Assembly: GCA_008933995.1 (NCBI GenBank)
Contig: WARS01003734.1
Location: 509,099 to 573,098, forward strand
Source of the DNA: Datnioides undecimradiatus
Taxonomy: Eukaryota; Chordata; Actinopteri; Lobotiformes; Datnioididae
Length of the DNA: 64,000 nt
Direction: 5' to 3'
Below, one piece after another: positions 12,064-24,540 of this stretch. Below the pieces are notes generated by a model. The model searched no databases. It saw only the letters and a program-made list of their open reading frames with translations, and was not told the DNA's origin. The position numbers and the translations under genes were made by a program. Each line of letters opens with the position of its first letter. The first letter of the stretch is position 1.

Positions 12064-12450
12064 GTCAATCCGTCTCTCAGTGCTGTTAGACTTCCTGTCT
12101 GGGGCTCTTAGCTTCAAGCCCACTGGTGCTTTCTGAGAGCATAAATCTTTATAAACACCTGATAATTCATTCATTTCTTTTTTGAAAAGTGCTCAGGAAT
12201 TTTTCTAAAACTGTGCAGAAAAGAGAGAAGTGCTGCATGCTGGGTAATGCGCAGCAGGTCTTAGCTGCTTAGCACACGTGTCAGTGCTGTTCATCAGCAG
12301 CGAGAGCAGCTCAGCAGAGAGATATGAACCAAACATCAACTGAAACAACAACGTTCTCATCAGTTTGAGACTGGGGGACTATTTTCAGCAGCGGATGAAT
12401 CCACATTTGGTGCAACAGTTAAATTGTTTTTGAGCAGCAGTGGTGGACAA
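12064..12450. repeat. Dispersed repeat copy (family A)
   Basis: Shares ordered blocks with 20086-20260: CTTCCTGTCTG...GCTCT.AGCT, then GACTATTTTCAG and GGATGAATCCACATTTGGTG. A third, poorer match lies near 46157. Interspersed repeat of unknown class. Confidence 0.6.
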
Positions 12451-13919
12451 ACATCTGTCAGGCTGCGATTCACACACAACCAGACTTGTTAGGAGACACA
12501 TCCAGCACCTGATCGAGTGTGAACATGGCAACATGGCCGTCTGCTTAAAGTCTGCAGGTCTGAATAGTTACTTAATTGTTACCTAAAGTACAGCTTGGCC
12601 TCATTTCTGGAGAAATTAAACTCATTTATCTTCATTTGTCATGTTTGTCACTCAGACGGACGGTTCTTAGCTTAAGCTGAGCAGCAGGCTCCAAACATGT
12701 GCAGCTAAAATGTGGGAAACTCATTTAAACACACGTGTGCGGGATGACCGACTGTATAGTCTACCAGAGCCTGTGTGTGTTATTGCAGGTGTGTGTAAGG
12801 TTTCCTGGGTGTGTATCAGTGGAACAAATATGAAGTTGCTGAGGGAGGTGGTACTCGGCGTGTCTCTGCAGCTCTCCTCGCAGTTTTCTGATTCTCCCTC
12901 CGTCCGTTGGTGTCTGCCTCTGCCTCAGCTCTCCGACTGCTGCTCAGACTCATTCCTTAATGCGAGCTGACTGCAGGTGCTCAGAGTTTAGCCCCGGGGC
13001 TTCTTCCCCTGTTCCACCCTCTGACACGCCAGGGAACACTCAGAAGTTTGTACTCTGAAAACTTAGATTTCCTTTTCCTCTGCTTTATTAGGACTGATAG
13101 CCACAGTGGAAGCAAAGCCGTGCAAGGGTTTAACACAGAGCGAGGAGCGGTGTAATCCCTGCAGCGTGCTGACTCAGGCTGCACACACAATAATATTTAT
13201 AGACTGAAATAGAGGCTGGCATACAGATCTGAGATGATATCATGCACATCAGGCACAGAAGAGGAGCTTTCATGAGGAATAAAGCCCCAAACACTGCAAA
13301 TAACTGACCACAGAGCCTCGCTGCAGTTCTGTGGCGTTTCAGTGATGAAACTCCGCCCACTCTCAACTCAGTCTTCATTACCAAAACAATGGAGTTAGTC
13401 ATGAAATCAGCAATGAAATCGATATTCACTCTGCTCTTAGCTCTGATTTGGTCTCCAAATGATTCACTCCAGCTCCTCTCTACCTGCGTCTGTCTGCTGT
13501 CTGCAGCTGAGCATCATCTGCAGCCGGTTTATCAGAGCGTGTGTGACGACAGCAACTCGCTGCTGCTGGAAATGACTCTCAGCACAGTTGTGCGACCAAA
13601 TCAGAAAGCTGCTCTGAGGTCAGAGCTGCAGTGTTCAGACTGAAAGATGCTCCTTCAGAGGCGGGTCCACAACAAGGACACAGACTTTTAAGTACCTGGG
13701 AGCCATGAATGCATCTTTTAAAGGGAGATGACACTTTGTTTTCACATCACATCCAGAACACACCTGTGATCAGTGAAGAGGCTACACACAACCAGGCTGC
13801 ACCGTGAACTTTGGACCCTCTTTAACTGGGGGTGTTTAAAGCTGTTCTCAGGGCATCTGTAGAGCCCGTCACTGCCTGATACCCTCATCCTTCTCCCTCC
13901 TCCAGGCGCCGGTCTGATC

Positions 13920-16218
13920 ATGGCCCCCAAGGTGAACGTGCTGCTGCTGTTACTGGCCATTGCCGTGGCAACGGCGCTGGCCCAGAGGCGACGCCCGACG
14001 TCGACCACCACCGACGAGTGGAACTACAGGGATGGCTGTGAGCACCCAGATTACTCTCTGTTTGCTCTGGGTCAAAGGTCAAGTTCAGGGCTCATCCAGA
14101 TGATGTCAAAGCTAGAGGTGAAAGATCACGCTGCAACCTCGCCGCTCAGAGCAAACCCGTACGATGCCTCTGTTTGTACTTGAAGCTTTACCGTAAGGTG
14201 CAGACCACCGGCTGACACGTTAACAACGAGGTGCTTTAGGCTAACAGAGGCTAAGAGAGGCTAACAGAGGCTATACAGTCCAGTTTATCAGAGCAGATCA
14301 TTTGCTGTATGAACAAATAAGAAACAAACTGTTAATTAATTAGCTTTACGTATGTTTGTAGCGGCATATTTTTTGTTAATGCTAAGCTAAGCTAAGCTAA
14401 GCTAATCATCCTAGCTTCCCAAAGTATCACATTTCTAAATGTAATGATAATCGGAATAATTGGAAAAGCAGATGCTCTGCATCGTTAAGCTCAGAGCAGA
14501 GCGACTCCACCTTCACCTGTAGGAGAGTTTTAGGCTCCTGAGCCTCCATCCAGGCTCGCAGGTCAAACCCCATCTGTTCTTTATGTGTTTTAAATGTCAT
14601 TATCCTGTTTCCGTCCCAGCTGACAGGGTGAACATGCGCGGCGTGGCCAACCTCACTCAGATTCTGGACAACTGGAGGTTCGACATCCTGACCCAGATGA
14701 GAGGACTCCTGCAGAACGACCACCAGTCCCTGCTGCCGGACTACGCCAGGTACAGATGGAGCGGGTGGGGGGTGGGGAGGGGTTTACAGGCCCGGCCGAC
14801 GGGACGTCTGAGGGAAACTCGCAGTTTGACGACAAACACTTCAAGATGAGCTGAAACAACAAGTAAATAACAAATAAACTACAAAAACAACAGTAAAATC
14901 CTGCTTTAACAGAGTCCCAGTCAGCTGATAACACAATACAGAACACAGTAACTGAGTACTTTTACTCTAAATACTCTGATTACATCGAACACTTTACTTC
15001 AGTGCGTGTTCTTTCCTCCTGTGAAGCCTCGGACCGGCTCCTCCGGCGCGGCTCGCTGCCCTGTTGCAGCTCACAGATGTAATTTTTGGTTTTGGACGGT
15101 TTCTGTCTCCCTGGATCAGTTTCAGTGACGTTCGCAGGAAGTTTTTGGTTTGACCTCTGAGTTTTTCCAAGAACGTACACAAACAGTGTTTCTGGATGTG
15201 AGACGGGAGAGAAAACGTCCAAAAATTGTCACAGAATTATGATTAAAACAGGATAAAACAGGACAACGGGCACAGAAATGAGAAGGATGGGAGGAAATGA
15301 CAGAGAAATCCCTGAAACGCGGCCGCTCCGGCGCTGTTTGTGTAGCTGCTGGACCTTAATGACGTCCCGTCCTCAGAACTGTGGCCAGAGGCAGGAAACA
15401 CCAGATTTTCCTTGTGGGAAAAACTCGGCACGCTGCTATTTTCACTCTCAAATTGCAGTTTCTCAAGATGGCGTCGGCCGCAGAGCGCGCCCGACAAACT
15501 CCAGAGGTTATTTTCAGATTCCTGTGGAGACTCTGAACGGCCACTGCTGGTTTATTTCTGCTCATTCACAACACAAAGGACGAAGGAGGAGGCGCGCGAC
15601 AGCAGTTAATACACAGACGCTTTAACTAGCACTGAAATAAGTGGAGATACAAACTGAAAACGTAACGTAGCGTTGTACTGAGTAAACCCTGCTGTGGCGA
15701 CATGTTGAATAATGAAAAATGATCTTCCTGCTTCAGAGAACACGCTGCTGTCTCCAGTCTTAGTTCCTTAAATGCTGTTTTCTTGAGTGTTTTGGTTTTT
15801 AGACATCCCCCTATGGAACAACCTGTTTTGCTTTTTGGGTGAATGAGAATTAAACTGTTCTGGGACCGAACCACGAAGCTGGTGCTGATGGTGGGAGCTG
15901 TTGGGTCTGTGTGAACAATGAATACAGCGTAGTCCTGCACAGACTGACCGCTCTGTCTTCCTGTTCAGGATCCAGCCGCTGTCTGAGGCCTTGGACGACC
16001 TCTACAAGGAGTTCAACGCCCTCAAATCTCGCCTGGGCGACCTCACCGAGAAGTTCGCCGCCATAGAAAGTTTCATCGATGAGTTTAAGGCCGGCCAGGC
16101 AAGCAACGCCAACAACGCCAACGCTGGCCCGGCGCCGGCCCCGGCTCCAGCTCCAGCCGCCATCCCCAGACAAACTGGGAGGAGGGTGATGAAGAAGAAG
16201 GCAACCGCTTCCTCCTAA
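13920..16218 (+). CDS. Small secreted coiled-coil protein, unrecognised (three coding exons)
   Basis: Coding exons 13920-14037, 14620-14749 and 15969-16218 join in frame (phases 1 and 2) to 165 codons ending TAA; the borders are GT/AG (donors T|GTGAGC and CAG|GTACAG; acceptors CCCAG|CTGAC and TTCAG|GATCC). Residues 1-21 form a signal peptide (MAPKVNVLLLLLAIAVATALA), followed by an RRR/Thr-rich spacer. Residues 50-52 are an N-glycosylation site (NLT). Residues 84-123 are a strong coiled coil: hydrophobic residues at 87, 91, 94, 98, 101, 105, 108, 112, 115, 119 and 122 follow perfect 4-3 spacing. An Ala/Pro stretch (about 135-148) and a basic tail (RRVMKKK) follow. There are no cysteines. The start has A at -3 and G at +4. 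The exon begins at an acceptor (13905/13906), so an upstream non-coding exon is likely. I do not recognise the family. An extracellular oligomer is an inference. Confidence 0.82.
14239..14405. repeat. Short tandem repeats (GGCTAACAGA)4 and (GCTAA)5
   Basis: Within intron 1 of the secreted coiled-coil gene: four 10-bp units at 14239-14278 and five GCTAA pentamers at 14381-14405. Confidence 0.85.
14750..15968. other. Intron 2 of the secreted coiled-coil gene
   Basis: A 1.2-kb intron. Several short open frames on both strands have no recognisable product and lie wholly within the intron. Confidence 0.7.
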
Positions 16219-16826
16219 TGGGCCAATCGCACGCTTCCTCTCATGGCTGTTTTCACGTCTCTGTTCATCTGCTCTGACAGTGCTGGCACTCTGAAGCTGA
16301 TCCTCCTGTCGTCTCAGCGTCGTCGCCGTCAAAACGTTTGAATTATCGCAGCAAAGCAAACTCAGATTAAAACACCGAAATCTAAAACGGCAATAAACAA
16401 ACAATAAACACCTGTTGCCATGACAACTTCACAAAGAAAAATCCTGTTTTCTAATTGATTTAATTGGTTAACACATTGATTCAGTTCTCCACATAAATAA
16501 AGATGCTGAACAGAAAAAGAGGTTGCATTGCATTGTGGGATTGGTCACAGGAAGTAGTTTATGCCAACTGGAAACGACTTCTGTTCGTCATCACTGTTCT
16601 GTTTGAGAGTTAATTCAATAAACCGCAGTGATTTTGGACGCAGCCGCTAATTCTGACTGTGTAAATTCGACAAAACCAACGTTTTCTCTGATTTGACGGA
16701 TTTTCCCACTTCCTGTTTGTCGTTTCGCTGCGATCGTGTTCTGTTTCTCTGAGCGGCGTTCCTTTCAGACAAGCCTGCTTGTTGGTTTGGGTTTTTCCTG
16801 CTGCATCATCTCAGCTCTGAATAAAC
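16219..16826 (+). other. Probable 3' UTR of the secreted coiled-coil gene with several AATAAA signals
   Basis: After the TAA at 16216-16218 there are AATAAA hexamers at about 16392, 16403, 16497, 16617 and 16820, so the transcript could end at several sites. The X-box-like GTTGCCATGACAAC at 16414-16427 sits here. Confidence 0.55.
16414..16427. promoter_or_regulatory. RFX X-box-like palindrome
   Basis: GTTGCCATGACAAC differs by one base from the palindromic RFX site GTTGCCATGGCAAC. It lies in the presumed 3' UTR of the secreted coiled-coil gene. Confidence 0.5.
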
Positions 16827-17080
16827 TCACTTCTTGCATTCGCACTCAGTGTTACGTCTCAGTTTTATTGATAACCTAGAGTTTCCTGAAATAATGACGG
16901 CGTCAGGAGAAGATTTAACTGATTCCTTACTGTTTTCATCAGAACAGAAACAGTTTGGAGTTCTAGGAAATGAATATGCCTGACTTTAGTGAACATGACA
17001 AACAGATTTTGGAATAACTTTTTATGATTTAAAGGAACTTCTGTGTTTTCAGCCTATTTTCCCATAGATCCAGCAGTACT

Positions 17081-17237
17081 GGGGGGGGCAGGGCTTATGA
17101 GCTGTCCTGCAGCCAGACACCAGGGGGGCGGGGCTTATGAGCTGTGCTGCAGCCAGACACCGGGGGGCGGGGCTTATGAGCTGTGCTGCAGCCAGACACC
17201 GGGGGGCGGGGCTTATGAGCTGTGCTGCAGCCAGACA
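17081..17237 (+). repeat. GC-rich minisatellite, ~39-bp unit x4
   Basis: Units of 39-40 bases contain GGGGCGGGGCTTATGAGCTG and CAGCCAGACACC. The core recurs as a 31-bp unit at 40609-40707. The AYELCCSQTPGGG protein repeat read from it is a translation artefact. Confidence 0.95.
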
Positions 17238-18104
17238 TGAAGGGTACAGGTGTTCTCACTGCCTACACACATTCAGTCTCTTGTCAGATGATTGGCTAAT
17301 TAAATATTTGTGTTAACGTAGCAAAGCTAATTTATCTAATAAATAAATAAATAACGCGGGTACTGAAACATCACCAGTGTTAGTCTGCGGCTGCTGGTTG
17401 AAGCTACTGGGGTAGCGCATTCTGGGTAGAAATTAATTTTATTAAACACAAATAACAGGAGTCGCTGCAGTCAGAGCCAAAGTTTTGCATTATTTCTGAC
17501 TTTGAATGCCATTTAATGTGCGATTTCAGGAGGTTATACATCTGTGCAGGTGCTGAGTGGTTAGTGTTATATATTGCTTGGTGTCCACTAGCTGCTGTTG
17601 TTTCAGGAGCTTTTGACCGATTTGAAACAATAAATAAAGAACTAAAAGCTTGACATTTGAGGATTTTATGGCCTGAACACTGTTAAGAATAAATCTCTGT
17701 GGGCATGAAATATAATCCGTCACAGACTTGATCCAACTCTACTGTGGCGTGGGTTCACGGCCAAAATTCAGGCTTTGTATTACATCAGAGCCACTGAGAG
17801 AAACATCAGCAACCCCTATACTGTAGCACGCTGGGTGTAATCTGTGGCTGCTCTCAATTCTGCCTCACTGCAGGAGGCGAGGTGAAACCGGGCGAACAGC
17901 GCGGGAGTCGGAGGAAGGCGATCACATTCATTATAACAGGCGATAATCATTACATTTAACAGTGACAGCAACTAAAAGTCAGCTACTCAGCATTTGTGCT
18001 TGGGGATTTCTATATTAAAAACACTTTACATAGGAAATATGATGAGTTTCTATTAAATGATCAGTTGTTCAAAAATAAAACTATTCAGCTGTTTAAAACC
18101 ATAA

Positions 18105-18176
18105 ATATAATATAATATAATATAATATAATATAATATAATATAAGAGTAAATATAATATAATATAATATAATATG
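18105..18176. repeat. (ATAAT)n pentanucleotide array
   Basis: About 70 bases of ATAAT repeats with one interruption (AGAGTAA). Confidence 0.95.
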
Positions 18177-19188
18177 ATACACCTACTCAGTACTTTTACT
18201 TTAATTACTGTATTTAAATACTTTTTTATTTCAATAGAAATAATATTACACTTACTTTTAAAGTTTATTTTTAAAGTACGTTTTCAGCTGTTGTATCAGC
18301 TGAGACTGTTTATTTTTTGTATACACATGTTAAAAGAAAGGGTTTAAAAACATTTTTGGCAGTTACTCCTCAGTTATTTAAGAGTTATGGATAATTCATC
18401 CATTAACATGACAACTGAAGCAGCTCTAATTCATGTTTTCAGCACTTGGAGGCAGAAAATGAGCTGGACCCCTAATATCTGACACACAATCGCTTTAGTC
18501 AACAAGTTTACTGGTAGGTTACTAATGACTAGTTTTCCTAAGATATGCTAATATAAAAATATAAATGATTGCAGCTTTAAACATGATTGAAGCTTAAATT
18601 GTTATAATAACAAAGAAAAATGCACTGAATGTCCATAAAATGCTGATAACAGACGAAATAAACCCGTCTGACACAGATCATCATCACCTTACACACAAAC
18701 ACTGCAGGAATCGGCCCTTCAAATAAAAATGATTATATTTAGTTATAGAGCGCTGTCGGGACGTTTCTAGTTTCCATGAACTCCAGATTCACTCAGCCCG
18801 TTGACAAACAGCCTCCGTGCAGTAAATCGTGTGCTGAACGCGACACAAAGGCAGCTGGTGGGAAGAGAAACCCCGGGCTCGGCACTCACTTTCACGCCAT
18901 GATTCGTCGTCACGCGTGTTATTGGTTTGCCTCACTTCACCAGTTCATGAGTGGATTCACCCGCTGCCGCTCCTCGACCGTCCGCACATTCCAGCGTCAG
19001 AGGGGCCGCTCGGATCAATAACGCATTTCATGCTTTCTGGTGTCCGCGACACGCTGCGCTGGGGGCGATGCAGCTGGATAAGAACCTCTCTGCTCTCTGA
19101 AACTTTCATTTTTCAGTGTCTGTCGTCGTCCGGCTGAGAGATAAAACACGATTCTCTGATTTTCTGAAGCTCATTAAACTCATTTTCA

Positions 19189-19222
19189 CCCCCCCCCCCC
19201 CCCCCCCACACACACACACATG
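19189..19222. repeat. C19 homopolymer followed by (CA)n
   Basis: Nineteen consecutive C residues (19189-19207), then a short CA run. Length is likely variable and error-prone in sequencing. Confidence 0.9.
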
Positions 19223-19689
19223 CACGCACACACGCACGCACACCACAAAGCAAAACTCGTCCTTTTTGTCCCTCTGCTCTCTGTGACGTTGTTAACACAG
19301 CTGACCTCTGACCTTTTCATTTTAAAAGGCAGTCATATGTCATTGTATGTCACAGGCCTCCACCAATCAGAGGTGGATATTGATTTACCGGTGCATCACT
19401 CAAGGCCCTTTGATCTGGAGGTCAATGGGAGGTGTCACCTCCATCTGAGGAGCTGCCCTCCTCTAAATAAAGTCCTAACTCAACACTCCTGGTTTCACCT
19501 TGAGTCATCTGCTGGAACGAGACAGTAAACGATGCGCTCAGCAACAGATTTACGTCTTATTTCGTGCTAAATTTTCACCTTTGTTCCATTTTTTACAAAT
19601 GTCCCTCTTTTTGTGGTGTTTGCTGACAGATTTCAATCACTGTCTATCGATTTCAGCCGTGCATTGTTAACCCAGCGCTGCAGAAAGAC

Positions 19690-20085
19690 TGGAAGCACAG
19701 GAGAAACTGCTAGCTTTGCTAATTAAAAGGCTAATAGCCTGTAGTCATGCTAGCAACTCTGTAATTAGCAACAATGGTGCTTTGAGCTAAATGCTAAGCT
19801 CAGCTCAACATGTTAATGATGACAGGGCCAAAATGCTGAGGATTAACAGTGTGTTTAGCATATTTGGTATGTTTGCATGCTAACCGTTGCAAATTAGCAA
19901 TAAACACAAAGCTGAAGCTAACGGGAGGTTTGCAGGTGTTGTCTGACCTTGAAGGCATCAGAGGGAGGAGCATCATGTCACAGTATTCATCCTCTGGGGA
20001 CCATGAATGTGTGTGCAACAGCTGGTGCCAATACGTTCAGTGGTTATACTGATAAATATTTGAATGTGATGACTGACAGGTCCAC
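19690..20085. repeat. Dispersed GCTAA/TTAGC-rich teleost repeat (family B)
   Basis: Contains many TTAGC/GCTAAC words, then TTCATCCTCTGGGGACCATG and a 'cagtggttatactgataaatat' type block. Same order of blocks as 36530-36850. I recall this as an abundant repeat of percomorph fish genomes; class unknown. Confidence 0.7.
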
Positions 20086-20310
20086 AAACCATCTCTCAAT
20101 CCTGACTTCCTGTCTGTAGCTCTCAGCTCCGAGCCTATTGGTTCCCTCTGGAGATGTAAAAGCGTCAAACAGCTGCTCACTGCAGGTTTTAAGGTTTTGG
20201 GACTATTTTCAGAGGCGGATGAATCCACATTTGGTGCTCTAGTGAGTATTTGGGGCAGGAAGGACAGTGTGTGTGTTCATGGTGATGAAGTTACATGTGA
20301 GCCTGTGCAA
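20086..20310. repeat. Dispersed repeat copy (family A)
   Basis: CTTCCTGTCTGTAGCTCTCA, GACTATTTTCAGAGGCGGAT and GAATCCACATTTGGTGC match the copy at 12064-12450 in the same order. Confidence 0.65.
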
Positions 20311-20816
20311 CACTGTGGCTCAGCTCTGCAGTGCAGAGGAAACACAGACATGACTTACGAGCAGTCGTTCTGTCTTCTGATGTGATTTGTTGACAATAAG
20401 AAACATTACACCACAGTTTTATTCTTATAAAATGAAAAATAATGTTTAGTTAATGTGACCTGCTCATGCATTCATACATCCTCAGGCGCAGGAGGTTCCT
20501 GTCCCCAGGTGAGCCGATGATGAATGCAGCATTTGTACGAGCGGCTGTAAAACGCAGAGAGCTCTCGGTCTCACCTGTCTGCAGGAAACACGGAGATTGC
20601 CTCATTTTTCCTGCTGACACGCCCGCGTGGAGCCATTTGCATTTCCTGGAATCAAGAACAGACGTAAACAGACTTTTATAAGCTACAGCTCGACGGTGAC
20701 GCCGTTCGACAGTCTGTGGTGTGACCAGGTGAAGGATGAGAGCGAACTTACCTGAACTCTAGCGGGGGGATATTGCACCGGAGGTCGATTTGTCAGCTGT
20801 GGTGAGCGCGGTCGTC

Positions 20817-20817
<1 letters not shown>

Positions 20818-20850
<33 letters not shown>
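20818..20850. repeat. (GT)n microsatellite
   Basis: Uninterrupted GT run. Confidence 0.92.
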
Positions 20851-20852
<2 letters not shown>

Positions 20853-21739
20853 GATGTTACAGTTGACACAGACATCTTTTTTCTAATATACTCTGAGTTT
20901 CTGAAAGGTTCAATTAGAGCAGAGTCGTCCAGGAATAAATCAAAGTCAGCGCTCTGAAGGGAGAGAAAGGGCAGCTGCCACCAGGTCCCGCGCTCCGTGT
21001 GGGTCTCTTGGCGGCGCCGTCCTGGATGTCTTGATCTATCTCCTGTCATCCTGTTTGACTCAAACACTGAAAGGTAGTTTCACAGAGTCAGACAGTTTGA
21101 TAGAGAGGATGCTGCAACTGTTGGCTCATGTTTTGGACCACGTTTAAATCAGAGGGTAAATCTGCAGCGTTTCACCCTCGGGGGTGAAAGGATGTGACCA
21201 CCCCCCCACTCTTGTTTTAAGATCTTAATCTGTGTGAGTTGGAAGATGCTCTGCAGACTGTTTGCAGAGCGACCGGCCTATAATCTCTCCACACTGACAT
21301 GAAGTGACATCCCTGCTCTCCCACATGCAGCGTAAACGGGAGAGATGAGGTGAACAAGCGAATGTCTCCTGATATCGTCTTTATCTGGAGTCCACGTCCA
21401 GCACTGAACTGAAACTCTTTAGCTGTGGATGCATGCCACTGTGCAGGCCGCAGCTGGAGTTGCAGACTTCAGAGGATGGAGATGCCTTACAAAAGGTGCA
21501 AATGCAAAGAACGAGCTCAATGCATCGGAGAGCACAGATGATAGCAAATAGGCAATGCTAATGTTAGCATCATTAGCAAAGGCCAAGCAATCTTTATTAT
21601 AGTTCAAAAGGGCAAAGAGTCAACCTTATCTTTGTTATGCTCGATGCAACAAAACTGTGAATCTGGCTATGAACAAGTTGTGACAACAAGTGGACTTAGC
21701 AATTAGCATTTAGCTACTTCAGTCAGTAAGACAGGAAGT

Positions 21740-22215
21740 AAACAGTAAGGCGGACAGGCACAGTGCAGAGGGCTGTTAACGTTACACAACATGAGACACA
21801 AAGCTTTGATTGGTCAACCTGGGAAGAGCAATTAGCTGTGAACTCAGTCACGATTGTGCTCAAACAGGAAACAGGAAAACCAAGGGACGGATCTCACTGC
21901 AAAGCTGAGTGCGGAGCTGGTGCTGTTCAGCGTTTAAACCAGAAAAAACACCAAGAATTCAACTTACTGCAAAGATCAGACAGAGAGGACAATCCACAAC
22001 AATTCTGTCTAAAAGGAAAACACTCAAAGAACACGTGGAAACTCGAGAGGAACGGCAGAAACACTGAGCAGAACGAGCATCAGAGTAGAGAGGGCGAGGA
22101 GGGAACAAGGCTAACGAGAGACAGGTGGAGCTAATTAACAAACGAGACTCAGGTGACACAGAAAACAGGCGGGAACAAGACAAAGACACACAACAGGAAA
22201 CAGGAAATGACTGGA
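21740..22215. repeat. Dispersed repeat, 'CACACAACAGGAAACAGGAA' type (family D)
   Basis: Purine/A-rich segment with AACAAG/GACACAGG words ending in AACAGGAAACAGGAAATGAC. It resembles 33580-33720 and 49190-49370. These three look like diverged copies of one fish repeat. Confidence 0.45.
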
Positions 22216-23294
22216 CTGAAACTCAAAACCAGAGGAATCTCCTTCTCTTTGTTTTTGTCCCCGTCTGCATCGATTGGTCATCTGAGGCAAACCCGCCGCT
22301 GTCCCTGCGACCACGCTGCGGCACATTGTGGCTTAAAAACCCAAACCATCCTCTAATCAGATCTCAGGTTCCTCTGAGATCCGAGGTGCCGTCGTCTCTA
22401 GGGTTTTACTTTTCCGCCTCTCTGATGTCGTTTACTGCTGCTTTAGAGGCAGCAGCTGTACAGCATCAAAGGCAGGAGGAGTCGAACTCGTTTGCATTCA
22501 GTCAGTGTGAGTCTCAGTGAAGCAGCACAGACACCTCTGTATCTGCAGACTTCCCATTCATCACTCCAATTATCGTCTGCAGCTTCAAAATCTGGGTATA
22601 ATTAATAATTTCTACTAATTATAACTGTTTTACATCATCAGGTTTCCCTTTAATTCACTTGTAGCAGCTTTGTGTAGCCGCACTTCTCATAAGAGTGAAT
22701 GCTCACCACCTCCTCGCCATGACTAAAGGCTCCACAGTATCGGGTGTGTATCTTACAGACATCGATATCCCGCTCTGATTTCATTATTCATCATTCAGCT
22801 CGCTTTATTGTCTGGATCCACTCACGTCAGGGATGTAGAAGAGGTTCTGACGGCAAAGTGCTCCCGAGCACCGAAAGAGAAGCACTAACATATGCATGAA
22901 GCAAACCTAAAGTGATTGATGAGAAACCAGTATAGAAAGACCGGGGGTTGATTTAACTTAGAACAACTCACAGAAACTAAAATCTGGTTTGCGTTGAGAT
23001 CATGTGACCACCCCTGTAGCTGCCACCAGGTGTGGCAGGTGTGGTTTCACTGTAAAGGCGGTTAAGGGGTTAGCGTAGCTGCTGCTTTAGCATCGTTTGT
23101 GAGAGTATTTATCCACTAAAAGCAGAATAAAGGACGACACTGGGAGCTTTTATTAGCCCGCTGTCGACGCTCAGCCTAACGAGCTCACATGGTGCTGACT
23201 GATAATCGATTCGCTGGAGGTAAAGGAGGAAGAGTAAACAGCAGCAACGGGCAGCACGGTGGAGCCTGTGGCGTCATCAGTGTGTTTGTGTCGT

Positions 23295-23310
23295 TGGCCA
23301 CAAGGGGGAG
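23295..23310 (+). promoter_or_regulatory. CTCF-like motif
   Basis: TGGCCACAAGGGGGAG, close to the CTCF core but ending GGGGGAG instead of GGGGGCG/CAG. Confidence 0.3.
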
Positions 23311-24399
23311 ACAATAAACCTGAACTTTAACTTAAAGAAAATGAAACAATAGCATAAAAACCTAAAGTATGCAAACTTAAATCTTGATCATCTGCAATTT
23401 AGGAAATAATTTCTGTTAAAGACAGCTATTAAACACTGAAACATGTATAAAAAAGCTACTATATAGTTATTTTTTAATGTTTTTTAAACATTATTTGCGT
23501 TATTTAGATTTTAAATTGAGGAACTCTTTCCGTTGGAGCTGAACCTGAGAGGCAGGGTTTCACTTTTCCGACAGTTGTGTGATAATGTGTGTTTAGCCAC
23601 ATTTTAAAACCATCTTAATACTTTTTGAGTCAATATTGAATCAGTTTGATAACAATGGTTCTCCTGGTTACCGTTGCATTCACTGGCATCAGGAAATGGG
23701 GGCATCTGCTGTCTCGAAGCTGCTCTGCTGAATATGGAGCATTGTAAAAGAGTAACTCCTCTGATCAGGAGCGATAAAAAGCCCCGGCGTCCTCATCCAG
23801 CAGACGACACAGGACCGGCAAAATATTTATCTGGCACACCGGAAAGTAATTAAACGCCAGCAGCCGCGTTCAACCAGCGTCACACTCGTTCTCTCATCAG
23901 TCAGGAAACTGTTCTGAAGAGCAGCGAGAGCATCCTGGAGGAGTTTGGTTTGGGTTAGATGAAGAATTTGCATTTGTGTTTGCCGTGAGGAAACAGGAGT
24001 CCTGCCGCTTGGTTAAACAGTGGAACGCTGGAATAATGACAGGCTTTATTAAACCGAATGAAGTGAGAGAGATGATATGAAATTCTGTAAAAGTCAAAAA
24101 CACACAAAAACTAATGAAAAACACATTTCTGAAGAAGAGACTTAATCATTTTCTGACGAGTCTGTGTATTTATTGTTGATTTGACCTTGCCACATGTATT
24201 TGATGAGTTCAGTGTATTTTAAACCTTTGCAGACTTGTTCATGTGAATAAGTGAAGCAGCAAAACCGTTAATGACACAGCTTTAATTAGATGAATCCAAT
24301 CATTTTCAAACATGATCAAATTTCTATTTTGCATAATGATCTTTTAACAAAAGTCAAACTGGAAAATAAAAAGTCAACAGTCTGTGTGATTAGTCTTCA

Positions 24400-24540
24400 G
24401 CCAGGCTAACGGCTCTGTGAGGCTAACATTAGCATACTGTCATGCTCGCGGTGGTAATGCTAGCAGCAGATCTGCATGTTTAGCACATTTTCCATGTTAC
24501 CTATCTTGGTTTAGCATGCTAACAGTTAGCATGACAGGAT
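24400..24540. repeat. GCTAAC-rich dispersed repeat fragment (family B)
   Basis: GGCTAACATTAGCATACTGT, GCTAGCAGCA and TTAGCATGCTAACAGTTAGC words as in 19690-20085. Confidence 0.6.

Larger units (their letters stand above)
10306..13905. other. Intergenic region between ttc30a and the secreted coiled-coil gene
   Basis: No supported coding exon. It holds CA arrays (10861-10959), a GT array (11074-11107), and one copy of a dispersed repeat (about 12064-12450). The stretch 12700-13650 has weak open frames with no family resemblance. A non-coding first exon of the downstream gene could lie here, because its coding exon begins at a splice acceptor. Confidence 0.55.

Noticed and set aside
15243..15625. 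Open frames of 65-115 codons in intron 2 of the secreted coiled-coil gene
   Set aside because: Lie between two well-supported exons, overlap each other on both strands and show no motif.
17043..17240. Protein with repeated GGGAYELCCSQTP
   Set aside because: Reading of the 39-bp minisatellite; the unit being a multiple of three keeps it open. No splice or start context.
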